Shown piece after piece: positions 15,971 to 24,626 of a stretch of 34,727 bases of DNA. How positions within the stretch are numbered: the stretch's first letter is position 1; each line of letters begins with the position of its first letter. The position numbers were made by a program, and so were the translations under genes. Location: the NCBI GenBank assembly GCA_945890715.1, contig CAMDCX010000016.1, positions 1 to 34,727 of the forward strand, read 5' to 3'. Source of the DNA: PVC group bacterium. Lineage in GTDB: Bacteria; Verrucomicrobiota; Kiritimatiellia; CAIKKV01; CAITUY01. A model generated the notes under the pieces. The model was not told the origin of the DNA. It did no database searches and saw nothing but the letters and a program-made list of their open reading frames with translations.

Positions 15971-18031
15971 GTGAGCTGGTGCCAATTTTGCCAGAAGGGG
16001 GGGGATAACCTGTTGGGCAAGGAAACTGTCAGAGTCTTAATCGTGGATGACAATGAGAACGACGCCTTGGTCATTCGTCAACAACTCGCCCAAAGTCCGT
16101 CCACCTCTTTTCTCACGGATTGGGCGGCCACCTATCAGGACGCCCTCCTCAAGATCCATGCCGGCGGCCACGACGTATGCTTGATTGATTACACGCTGGA
16201 TGAACAGAACGGCCTTATCCTGATCCAGACGGCGCTTCAACTCGGCAGCAAAGCCGCCATGATCATGCTCACCGGAACCGATGAGGGCGCCATTGACGCC
16301 GCCGCCACCGAATCCGGAGCGGCCGACTATCTGGTTAAAGGCAAATATGATTCCGACATGCTCGAACGCGTCATCCGCCACTCCCTACACCGATACCGAC
16401 TGGAAGGCGAACTGCGCGCCGCCCGGGACAATCTTGAAAAACGCGTCGAAACACGAACCGCTGAACTGTGCGACGCCATCTCAGCCCTACAGCAGGAAAT
16501 CGACCGGCGCGAATCCATCGAACGCCAGCTCCGTGAAACCGAAGAACGCTATCGCATCATCTTCGAGGAGGCCATGGACGCCATCATCCTCATCGCAATC
16601 CCGTCTGGCACCTTTGTGGACTTCAACAGCCAGGCCTGCAGGCAACTCGAGTATTCACGGGAAGAATTTAAAAAACTGACCATCCTCGACATTGAAGCGC
16701 GCGAAACCCCAGAACAGTCCCGGCAGCATATCGACCGAATCCTAAACCAGGGCGCCGAGGTGTTCGAATCCCTCCATCGCACCCGTTCCGGAAAAATCCG
16801 CAACATTTTAATCAGTACCCGCCCCATCCTCCTGAGCGGTACAAAATATCTTCTGGCCCTCTTTCATGATTTCACCGAACGCAAGCAGACGGAAGACGAT
16901 CTGCGTTCGGCGGTTATCCGGCTGGAGCAGAACAACCAGGCCAAATCCGAATTCGTCGCCAATGTCTCGCATGAATTGAAAACCCCCCTGACCTCCATGA
17001 TGTATGGGGTCCGGAATCTCCTGAAGGGAATCGCGGGCCCCCTTCCCGACCATGCCATTCGCTACTTGAAACTGTTTGATAGCGAGTGCCAGCGTCTGGT
17101 CGCCACCATCAATGACATCTTGGATCTCGGTAAACTGGATAACCAATCCCTGACTTTGGCCCCCATCACCGCTCCGCTCGGGCATCTGGTCAGAGGCTGC
17201 CTGGAAGCCCTCCGTCCCCAGGCTGATGCCGCCGGAATCGTCATGACCGTCACTCTGGATCCCCGCACCCGCTTCGTGCATTGCGATCCCAACATGATTC
17301 AGAGGGTGCTGTACAATATCCTGGGTAATGCGGTCAAATTCACCCCGCCGGGTGGCACCATCACGCTCAGCGTTCGCCCTGAGGCTGAGCAAGCCTTCGC
17401 CCGGATCACCGTAACCGATACGGGCATCGGGATCCCACCGGACGCTATGGCTCGGGTGACCCAGCGTTATTTCAGAGCCAGCAACCATGCCTCAGGCTCA
17501 GGCCTGGGCCTTGCCATCTCGAAGGAAATTATCATTCTCCATGGCGGTACACTCGCTCTCGCCAGCCCACCACCCGGACAGGAAAAAGGAACCGAAATTA
17601 CGCTGACCCTCCCCCTCGGCGAGCCCCCCACCATTCTCGTAGCCGACAATGATGTGGTGATACAAACCCTTTTGAAGCTCCACCTGACCACCCTCGGCTA
17701 TCGCGTCATCACCACCCAAAGCGGACAGGAAACCATCCTCACGGCGGAAGCAAGTCGGCCGGATCTCATTCTTCTCGACCTCATCCTGGAGGATATCAAC
17801 GGGGTTACCGTCATTCTCACCTTGCGAGGCTCTCCCTCAATACGTTACATCCCCATCATCGCAATCACCGGAGCCACCCTGGACGAATCCACTTCAGAAG
17901 TCCTCTCCCGTTTTTCCATTCCCACCCTTCCCAAACCATGGAATTCAAAGGAACTCACGGAAACCATCGAGAGCGCCTTGCTCGGTATGACCGTTTTCCA
18001 GACACCAGCCGGAAAGGAACCCCGATCATGA
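15971..18031 (+). CDS. Hybrid sensor histidine kinase, REC-PAS-HisKA-HATPase-REC (true start may be TTG at 16013)
   Basis: VRVLIVDDNENDALVI...CLIDYTLDEQNG; PAS ERYRIIFEEAMDAIILI; HisKA FVANVSHELKTPLTSMM; N-box NMIQRVLYNILGNAVKFTPP; DTGIGIP; GSGLGLAIS; C-term REC TILVADNDVVIQTL...LILLDLILEDINGV. Confidence 0.92.
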   Translation: MSWCQFCQKGGDNLLGKETVRVLIVDDNENDALVIRQQLAQSPSTSFLTDWAATYQDALLKIHAGGHDVCLIDYTLDEQNGLILIQTALQLGSKAAMIMLTGTDEGAIDAAATESGAADYLVKGKYDSDMLERVIRHSLHRYRLEGELRAARDNLEKRVETRTAELCDAISALQQEIDRRESIERQLRETEERYRIIFEEAMDAIILIAIPSGTFVDFNSQACRQLEYSREEFKKLTILDIEARETPEQSRQHIDRILNQGAEVFESLHRTRSGKIRNILISTRPILLSGTKYLLALFHDFTERKQTEDDLRSAVIRLEQNNQAKSEFVANVSHELKTPLTSMMYGVRNLLKGIAGPLPDHAIRYLKLFDSECQRLVATINDILDLGKLDNQSLTLAPITAPLGHLVRGCLEALRPQADAAGIVMTVTLDPRTRFVHCDPNMIQRVLYNILGNAVKFTPPGGTITLSVRPEAEQAFARITVTDTGIGIPPDAMARVTQRYFRASNHASGSGLGLAISKEIIILHGGTLALASPPPGQEKGTEITLTLPLGEPPTILVADNDVVIQTLLKLHLTTLGYRVITTQSGQETILTAEASRPDLILLDLILEDINGVTVILTLRGSPSIRYIPIIAITGATLDESTSEVLSRFSIPTLPKPWNSKELTETIESALLGMTVFQTPAGKEPRS

Positions 18032-18792
18032 CTCCCGCACGAATCCTGCTCGTTGACGATGAACCCAGCTTATTGCTCACCGTGGGCGACCAATTGAGGC
18101 TTGAGGGATATGAGGTGATTCCAGCCAAAACCGGCGAGGAAGCCATCCTGGCCATACGAAACCAAACACCGGATTTGATCATTCTGGACATCAGTATGCC
18201 CGGCATGACCGGTCTGGCTCTCCTGAAGAAACTGTCCGGCCCCGATGGAAAACCCCATTACCCGATCCTGATTTTTACCGCCCGCGCCAACATGGAGGCA
18301 TTCTTCAAGACCACCGCCGTGGAGGGATTTCTGACAAAAACAAGCGATCCAACCCTGCTCCTCTCAGAAATCAAACGCATTCTCCTCAAGACCCGGAAAG
18401 ATGCCCGAAACGTTCCTCCCCCGTCAGGCCCGAAGTCGCGCCGCACCGTCCTGATTTTGGAGGACGATCCCACCCTGAACATGCGCTTGAAAACGTCTTT
18501 TACGATCGCCGGTTACGAAACCCTGACGATCACCGATGGCCACGCCCTCGCTCAAACCCTTCAAACCCATTCCCCGTCCGTAATCCTGCTCAAATCTCTC
18601 CTTGCCGGCACCACCGGCAGTTCCCTCGCCGAAAGCCTCGCCGATTACACCACAGCCCGGGGCATTGCCGTCATCCTCTACGATGCCAGCGGCATCCATA
18701 AACCCGGCGACAAATTCGTCAATGTGACCAAGTTTGTCCCCTCCAATCTTCCCGCTGATCTTCTGAAAGCCACCGCCGCCCTCCTGGACTGA
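18028..18792 (+). CDS. Double receiver-domain response regulator; second receiver degenerate
   Basis: MTPARILLVDDEPSLLLTV...LIILDISMPGMTG (REC1); RRTVLILEDDPTLNMRL...VILLKSLLAGTTG (REC2, phosphoacceptor position is Lys). ATGA overlap with the kinase stop. Confidence 0.85.
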   Translation: MTPARILLVDDEPSLLLTVGDQLRLEGYEVIPAKTGEEAILAIRNQTPDLIILDISMPGMTGLALLKKLSGPDGKPHYPILIFTARANMEAFFKTTAVEGFLTKTSDPTLLLSEIKRILLKTRKDARNVPPPSGPKSRRTVLILEDDPTLNMRLKTSFTIAGYETLTITDGHALAQTLQTHSPSVILLKSLLAGTTGSSLAESLADYTTARGIAVILYDASGIHKPGDKFVNVTKFVPSNLPADLLKATAALLD

Positions 18793-18795
18793 CCT

Positions 18796-20556
18796 ATGAA
18801 ATCACTCGCCCTCTGCCTCGTGCTCGCCATCGTCCTCCCGAACCACGCCGAAGAGTGTTTTCCCAGACCCGGCTGGAGCGATAAACCTAACCCCCTCGCC
18901 TCCCCGGAGGCCGTTCCCGGCGGGGAATTGTCCCTCTTCGGGTTTCAATTCCCCAAGAGTTTCAACCCCTATCTCGACAACAACTCCTTCAGCGCCGACC
19001 TCTTCAGCATGCTTTATGAATCACTGCTCTCCTTGAATCCACTTTCACCCGACTATGAACCCGGCCTGGCTGAAAAATGGTCTATTTCCGACGACAAGCG
19101 CACCTTCACCTTCTGGCTGAATCCGAAGGCCCATTGGAGCGACGGCCGCCCCATCACAGCGGCCGATGTGAAATGGACATTCGACGCGATCATGAATCCA
19201 GCCAACCTCACCGGCCCCCATAAGGTCGCACTCGAAAAGTTTTCCAGCCCCATCATTGTGGATGAGCGGTGTATCCGCTTCACCACCACGGAACTCCACT
19301 GGCGCAACCTGGGCGCCGTCGGCTCCCTTCAGATCCTGCCACGCCATGCTTTTGAGGCGCTGGACTTCAATAAGGTCAATTTCGAATTCCCTGTCGTCTC
19401 CGGACCGTACAGGATGGGAACGGTCAGGGAAGGCCTTTCCGTCACCCTCGAACGTCGCGCCGACTGGTGGAACCGGAACGCGTCCTCCTCCCGGGGAATC
19501 GCCAATTTTCAAACCCTGAAATACAAGTTTTTTGACTCCCAGGAAACCGCCTTTGAGGCCTTCAAGAAAGGCGAATTCGATCTGTTTCCGGTCTACATGG
19601 CACGGCTCTGGATGAATGAAACCAGCGGCGAAAAGTTCTCCAACAACTGGATCCTCCGGCAAAAGATCTCCAACTACGACCCCATCGGGTTCCAGGGATT
19701 CGCCATGAATATGCGGCGGCCGCCTTTTGATGATGTCCGCGTCCGGAAAGCCCTCTGCCACCTCGTCAACCGCGAGCGTATGAACGCCACGCTGATGTAC
19801 AACCAGTATTTCCTCCACCGGTCCTATGTTGAGGATCTCTACGATGCCACCCATCCCTGCCCGAACCCCTTGACCGCTTTCGACAAGGAGCAGGCGAGAA
19901 AACTCCTCGCTGAGGCTGGTTGGAAGGCCAATCCAGCCACCGGGCTCATCGAAAAGGACGGCAAGCCCTTCCGTTTCCGCTTCCTTGAACGCGAAGCCTC
20001 CTCCGGAAAATTCCTCTCGATTGTCGCCGAGGATCTGCGTGATGCGGGAATTGACATGCAGATCGATTCCAAGGATCAGGCCGCGTGGACCCGCGACATG
20101 GATGAATTCAACTTCGATATGACCTGGGCCGCCTTCGGGTCATCCCTGTTCAAGGATCCCGAGGGACCCTGGTCATCCCGGGAAGCCGACCGGAAAATGA
20201 GCAGCAACATCAGCGGATTCAAGGACAGCGCCGTGGATGCCCTTATCGAACGGCAAAAACCCCTGTTCGATGTCGCCGCCCGTCACGCCCTCTGCCGGGA
20301 GATTGACCGGATCGTGTTCTCTCAATACCCCTACGCCCTGCTCTGGAACATCAATTACAAACGTCTCGTCTACTGGAATAAGTTCGGCACCCCGCCGACC
20401 GTCCTGGGAAAATACAACAATGAGAGCGGGGCCGCCTGGTACTGGTGGGTTGACGACGATGCCGCCGCCGACCTGAAGGATGCCATGAAGCAGAATCGCC
20501 CGCTTCCCAGGCGTCCCGCGGAAATCACCTTCGACAACGCCTTCCCCAGCCGCTAA
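18796..20556 (+). CDS. Family 5 extracellular solute-binding protein (peptide/oligopeptide ABC type)
   Basis: Signal peptide; FNPYLDNNSFSADLFSMLYESLLSLNPLSPDYEPGLAEKWSISDDKRTFTFWLNPKAHWSDGRPITAADVKWTF is the SBP_bac_5 signature. Confidence 0.93.
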   Translation: MKSLALCLVLAIVLPNHAEECFPRPGWSDKPNPLASPEAVPGGELSLFGFQFPKSFNPYLDNNSFSADLFSMLYESLLSLNPLSPDYEPGLAEKWSISDDKRTFTFWLNPKAHWSDGRPITAADVKWTFDAIMNPANLTGPHKVALEKFSSPIIVDERCIRFTTTELHWRNLGAVGSLQILPRHAFEALDFNKVNFEFPVVSGPYRMGTVREGLSVTLERRADWWNRNASSSRGIANFQTLKYKFFDSQETAFEAFKKGEFDLFPVYMARLWMNETSGEKFSNNWILRQKISNYDPIGFQGFAMNMRRPPFDDVRVRKALCHLVNRERMNATLMYNQYFLHRSYVEDLYDATHPCPNPLTAFDKEQARKLLAEAGWKANPATGLIEKDGKPFRFRFLEREASSGKFLSIVAEDLRDAGIDMQIDSKDQAAWTRDMDEFNFDMTWAAFGSSLFKDPEGPWSSREADRKMSSNISGFKDSAVDALIERQKPLFDVAARHALCREIDRIVFSQYPYALLWNINYKRLVYWNKFGTPPTVLGKYNNESGAAWYWWVDDDAAADLKDAMKQNRPLPRRPAEITFDNAFPSR

Positions 20557-20575
20557 GCGAAGCGAAAGAAAGAGC

Positions 20576-20613
20576 TTGAGCCGGAAGGGGCTTGCGCCTA
20601 GCATACGGCTCAA
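20576..20613. other. Inverted repeat (TTGAGCCG ... CGGCTCAA), possible hairpin
   Basis: Perfect 8-bp arms at 20576-20583 and 20606-20613, intergenic. Confidence 0.4.
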
Positions 20614-20646
20614 ATTAAGTCAGCAAATCATACTTAACGGTGGGCT

Positions 20647-20952
20647 ATGTCAACTATCAGAACAATCAAGCTGAAACGGGCAAATTCGGATTCAAGTCCG
20701 GCATCCCTTAATGACCCCACGCCGAACGCGACGCCGGAGGGAAGTGAATCTCCTGCCGAAGTCAGCCCGAAAGATTCGTCACCCGCACCCATCGCGTCTA
20801 CGGTTGCCGCCCGGGGCGTTTCCGGAAAAACCTACATGCCGTTTGTGATTGCCGCGTCTCTGGTGGTGGTCGGCTTTCTCGTGATCATGCTGCTTCAGCA
20901 ACTGGAAATTTCCTTTTACCAGGCAGAACCCTCCGTCTGGCTGACGAAGTAG
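20647..20952 (+). CDS. Small hypothetical protein with one C-terminal transmembrane helix
   Basis: Low-complexity S/P/E-rich N-terminus, then FVIAASLVVVGFLVIMLLQQL; does not overlap another plausible gene. Confidence 0.5.
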   Translation: MSTIRTIKLKRANSDSSPASLNDPTPNATPEGSESPAEVSPKDSSPAPIASTVAARGVSGKTYMPFVIAASLVVVGFLVIMLLQQLEISFYQAEPSVWLTK

Positions 20953-20955
20953 GCC

Positions 20956-22116
20956 TCAGGGCAGGAACTTGCCCCGTTTCAACTTCTCGGGAAGATAGGT
21001 CTCGAGAACATAGTTCAGGCCGTGTTTCGCAAACGCCTGCTGTTCCACGCGAACTCCCATTTTGAGCATCTGGTTGAGCGCATCCTGCCATTCCTTGTGG
21101 TGCCTGATGAAGGGGTCATTTTTCATGGCATCCCGGGCCCGCTTGATATCCACGTCTTCCAGGGGATGCGTCGCATCCTGAAGTCCGAAATCGATGATAT
21201 CCTGGGGGGTCACCCCGAGATAATGCGCCTGGGGCACGCAGAAAAAACGGTTGATGTGAGCCGCCTGCCCCGAGCCGACCTTCAGGGTCCGGTAAATATT
21301 GCAGTACCCGTAGGGATCGCCATCGGTAAACACCAGGACGGGCAACTTCTGGTCATCCGCCAGCCGCCGGATAAATCGCCGGCACGCCCGGGTCGGAACC
21401 CCGCTCATGGAAATCAGAACACATTGAGCGGTTTCATAATACCGATGGTGAACCAGGCGCTGAAAAAGCGAGGAGGTTTCAATGACCAGAATGAATTTGG
21501 CGTTGGACTCAAACTTCAGGTGCTCCACCCGGGCCGGGATGCTCCAGGCGCCCGTGCCGAGTTTCCCGCAATTGATTTTCACGATCTCACCGGTTGAGGG
21601 ATTCTGATCGATGACCGTCAACGGCCCAGTCACATCGCCGCCGCGCTCCTCGGGAATATATCCGATCTGCTCGCGATTGACCCCCAGCATGGCTTCCATA
21701 TCATCAAGGAGCGTATCGCTCTCGGGCTGTTCGTCAAACCGGCACTCACCCCAGCTCTTGCTGTTGTAGTAGATCTCACGTTTTCCGGCGATGTCGTTCT
21801 TGTCGAGCAGGTCTTTCTTCGTCGTCGCCAGAAGCCGCATCGACTGGGCAAAGGTCTTGACGGTGTTGTAGCTGAGGGTACGCGTCGCCATTTTCCCCCG
21901 AATTTCAAAATACCCGGTCTTGGGATCATATTTCACATTGGCCAGGGACCGGATCGGAAATCGCAGGGAGGGCTTCTTGGCTTTCTTAATGATGTCGTTG
22001 AGCACCTCGCGCCCCACCGTGAGAATGCGCTCGGACACATCGGCGCGCCCCTTCTTCAGAACCGCTTCGCTGGATTCCTTCGATGTCTTCTGAGGTTTTT
22101 TCTTTGCCATCGTCAT
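20956..22116 (-). CDS. top6A: DNA topoisomerase VI subunit A (Spo11-like)
   Basis: Catalytic Tyr motif KREIYYNSKSWGE; Toprim VIETSSLFQRL and FTDGDPYGYCNIYRTLKVGS; HPLEDVDIKRA. Confidence 0.93.
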   Translation of the reverse strand: MTMAKKKPQKTSKESSEAVLKKGRADVSERILTVGREVLNDIIKKAKKPSLRFPIRSLANVKYDPKTGYFEIRGKMATRTLSYNTVKTFAQSMRLLATTKKDLLDKNDIAGKREIYYNSKSWGECRFDEQPESDTLLDDMEAMLGVNREQIGYIPEERGGDVTGPLTVIDQNPSTGEIVKINCGKLGTGAWSIPARVEHLKFESNAKFILVIETSSLFQRLVHHRYYETAQCVLISMSGVPTRACRRFIRRLADDQKLPVLVFTDGDPYGYCNIYRTLKVGSGQAAHINRFFCVPQAHYLGVTPQDIIDFGLQDATHPLEDVDIKRARDAMKNDPFIRHHKEWQDALNQMLKMGVRVEQQAFAKHGLNYVLETYLPEKLKRGKFLP

Positions 22117-23801
22117 GTCTCCAGATGCGACCGTTCAAGCATTTTCCGCAGAATCTGCACCACCCGGTCTTCTTCCTTGCCAGGAAGATCCAGGATGTCC
22201 TTCAGACCCAGCGCCAGATGCGGAATGTATTTCTCAATGTAGGAGCGTTTTCGTTCCACTTCATTCTCCCGGTTCCGGCGACTGAGATGCACCGCCAGGC
22301 GGCGCCCGCATTCCTGGACACAAAAGGTAATCTCCCGGATGATTTCCGGATAGTGGGCAATGGCCTCCTTGCTTTCACTGGTGAAGGGAACCCACACACT
22401 GGCAATGTGCACCATGATCACCGCCGGTCCGACAGGGACCGACCCGCGCGGTTGGGCCAGACCGTAATTCTTCCAGTTCACCCCGCTGATCGCCTTGGTA
22501 ATGGCACAGGCTCCGCCCATATACAACAGGGGGACCCGGTTGGCAAAACGAAGAACACGCACCGGGTCGTCACCGCTGAGTCCCTCATTCTCCCCCGCCT
22601 TCGCATAGGCCAGCCCCACCTCCACCTGAAACGGGTTGCCCCGGTACACCGTGGGATCCCGGGTTACCGCCGTGCAGAATTCGGCCTGAATCTCCTTCGC
22701 CAATCCACCCGCGATCAATTCCTCACCAATCGGCGACAGGCAATCCGTGGGGGGGCGCATCAACTTGGTCTCATTCACCGCCTTATATAAAACCTCGATA
22801 TCACGCTGGGCAATCCGGCGTGGATTGGCCTTGGGATCCAGCCCCGCCCTGGTACAGATATCCAACGCGGTCGGACTGCTGACACGGGAAAAATCCTCCG
22901 ACAACGCTCCGCGCAGCGTGCGGGACTCGGTATCGCGAAGCATCTGCATCAGCATTCCCAGCTCCACGCCGTGCGGGTGAGGCTTGATCTCCACCGGCGG
23001 CACGGGCAACTGGTGCGCCAACCGCATCCAGGAAATCCACTGCCCTTCTACAAGCGGCGCCGCAGCCTGGCCCTCCGAATCCACCTCCTTGTTCAAGAGA
23101 TTAATCCGGCAATGCAACTGCAAGTGGGGGTTGGCCACCAAACATTGCCTGAGAAACTCATCCACCGAGAGTTTTCCCCGGACATACTGAGCCTCCATCT
23201 CGATGGTTACCGAAGTCCCATGCGGACTCGTCTCGGGAGTCCCGCAGGCTCCATCGGCGGCGGGTCGGGGAAAGGCCGGGCGCCAATCCAGCTCGACATC
23301 CTTCAGGAGGGTTGGCGTATTCTTGCGGGTATCGATCTGGACCTCGATATGATGGGCCATTTTTCCCTTGGATATGCGGGACAGGATCCGGGTGGCCGCC
23401 CCGGTGGTCAATTGCCCGTACATCCCCGCCGCACTAATCCCGATTCCCTGCTGTCCACGGGACATGCGCAGACGATGAAACTTGGAGCCATACAACAGTT
23501 TGGCAAAAATCCGGGGCACCTGCTGGCGAACCACGCCGGGGCCATTATCCGTCACCTCCATCCGGAAGCGCTTCTCTCCGGTCTGGGTGATTTCCACGCT
23601 GATTTCCGGGAGGATTCCCGCCTCCTCGCAGGCATCCAGCGAATTATCAACCGCTTCCTTAACGGCGGTCAACAACGCCTTCCTCGGGCTGTCAAACCCG
23701 AGCAAATGCCGGTTCTTGAGAAAAAATTCGGAGACCGAAATCTCACGCTGCTGGCGAGACATGGTTTCCGCCGTGGCAGACTGGGGTGTGGTTCGTGACA
23801 T
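22113..23801 (-). CDS. top6B: DNA topoisomerase VI subunit B (GHKL ATPase)
   Basis: VSEFFLKNRHLLGFDSPRKALLTAVKEAVDNSLDACEEAGILPEI; VTDNGPGV; FAKLLYGSKFHRLRMSRGQQGIGISAAGMYGQLTTG; HGTSVTIEME; transducer VPFTSESKEAIA. 4-bp overlap with top6A. Confidence 0.95.
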   Translation of the reverse strand: MSRTTPQSATAETMSRQQREISVSEFFLKNRHLLGFDSPRKALLTAVKEAVDNSLDACEEAGILPEISVEITQTGEKRFRMEVTDNGPGVVRQQVPRIFAKLLYGSKFHRLRMSRGQQGIGISAAGMYGQLTTGAATRILSRISKGKMAHHIEVQIDTRKNTPTLLKDVELDWRPAFPRPAADGACGTPETSPHGTSVTIEMEAQYVRGKLSVDEFLRQCLVANPHLQLHCRINLLNKEVDSEGQAAAPLVEGQWISWMRLAHQLPVPPVEIKPHPHGVELGMLMQMLRDTESRTLRGALSEDFSRVSSPTALDICTRAGLDPKANPRRIAQRDIEVLYKAVNETKLMRPPTDCLSPIGEELIAGGLAKEIQAEFCTAVTRDPTVYRGNPFQVEVGLAYAKAGENEGLSGDDPVRVLRFANRVPLLYMGGACAITKAISGVNWKNYGLAQPRGSVPVGPAVIMVHIASVWVPFTSESKEAIAHYPEIIREITFCVQECGRRLAVHLSRRNRENEVERKRSYIEKYIPHLALGLKDILDLPGKEEDRVVQILRKMLERSHLET

Positions 23802-23813
23802 GATACTCCTCCC

Positions 23814-24617
23814 TCAGGCACCGGCCAACTCACGACTGCGTCGGGCGGCCGCCGCGATGGTGTGGCTCAACACCTCCGCCATGTCCGGGGTTTCCAGAAC
23901 GGCACGCCCCGCCGCCGTGGTGCCCTTGGCGGAGGTCACTGCCGCCGCGAGAGCAGCAGGCTCCATTCCGTTTTCCATCAACAGCCGTGCCGTACCCAGC
24001 ATGGTCTGGGTTGCCAGCGTCAACGCCTGTCCACGGGGCAGTCCCTCCTGAACCGCGCCATCCACAAGCCGATCCAGGAGATAGGCGAAAAAGGCGGGGC
24101 CCGATCCGCTTAACGCCGTCACGGCATCAAACAAGGCCTCCGGGAGTTCCGTCGCCTTCCCGCAACACCCCAGCAACCGGGCGACCTGCTCCGAGTCCGC
24201 CATCGTGGCGCGGGCTCCCCGCGTATACACATTCATCCCCTCGCCCACCAGGCAGGCAATATTGGGCATCACGCGCACCACACGCCCGTTCGGAAGAAGG
24301 GACTCCAGATAGCCCGTTGTTTTTCCGGCCGCGATTGAAATAATCAGGTGATCCCGGGTGAAGCACGGGGCCAGGTTGCGCAAAACCTCATTCAGTTGCT
24401 GGGGCTTTACGGCCAGCACGCAGACGGAGGCCGCCCGCACAACCTCAGCATTATCCACCGTAATGCGTACACCCAGTTCCCGACTGACCTCGGCGAGTCG
24501 TTCGGAGCTGACATCGCCCGCTAAAATCTCATCCGGGGTAATCACCCGCTTTTCGATAAACCCGGCCATCATGGCCTCAGCCATTTTTCCGGCGCCTATG
24601 AATCCGATCTGAATCAT
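23814..24617 (-). CDS. proC: Pyrroline-5-carboxylate reductase
   Basis: MIQIGFIGAGKMAEAMMAGFI...RVMPNIACLVGEGMNVYT...ALSGSGPAFFAYLLDRLVDGAVQEGLPRGQALTLATQTMLGTARLL. Confidence 0.95.
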   Translation of the reverse strand: MIQIGFIGAGKMAEAMMAGFIEKRVITPDEILAGDVSSERLAEVSRELGVRITVDNAEVVRAASVCVLAVKPQQLNEVLRNLAPCFTRDHLIISIAAGKTTGYLESLLPNGRVVRVMPNIACLVGEGMNVYTRGARATMADSEQVARLLGCCGKATELPEALFDAVTALSGSGPAFFAYLLDRLVDGAVQEGLPRGQALTLATQTMLGTARLLMENGMEPAALAAAVTSAKGTTAAGRAVLETPDMAEVLSHTIAAAARRSRELAGA

Positions 24618-24626
24618 GATGCTCTC

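Noticed and set aside
16808-17488. 226-aa minus-strand ORF within the histidine kinase
   Set aside because: Antisense to well-supported kinase domains; no domain signature.
19045-19854. 269-aa minus-strand ORF within the solute-binding protein gene
   Set aside because: Antisense shadow of a conserved SBP_bac_5 gene.
22971-23798. 275-aa plus-strand ORF opposite top6B
   Set aside because: Antisense of conserved GHKL ATPase sequence.
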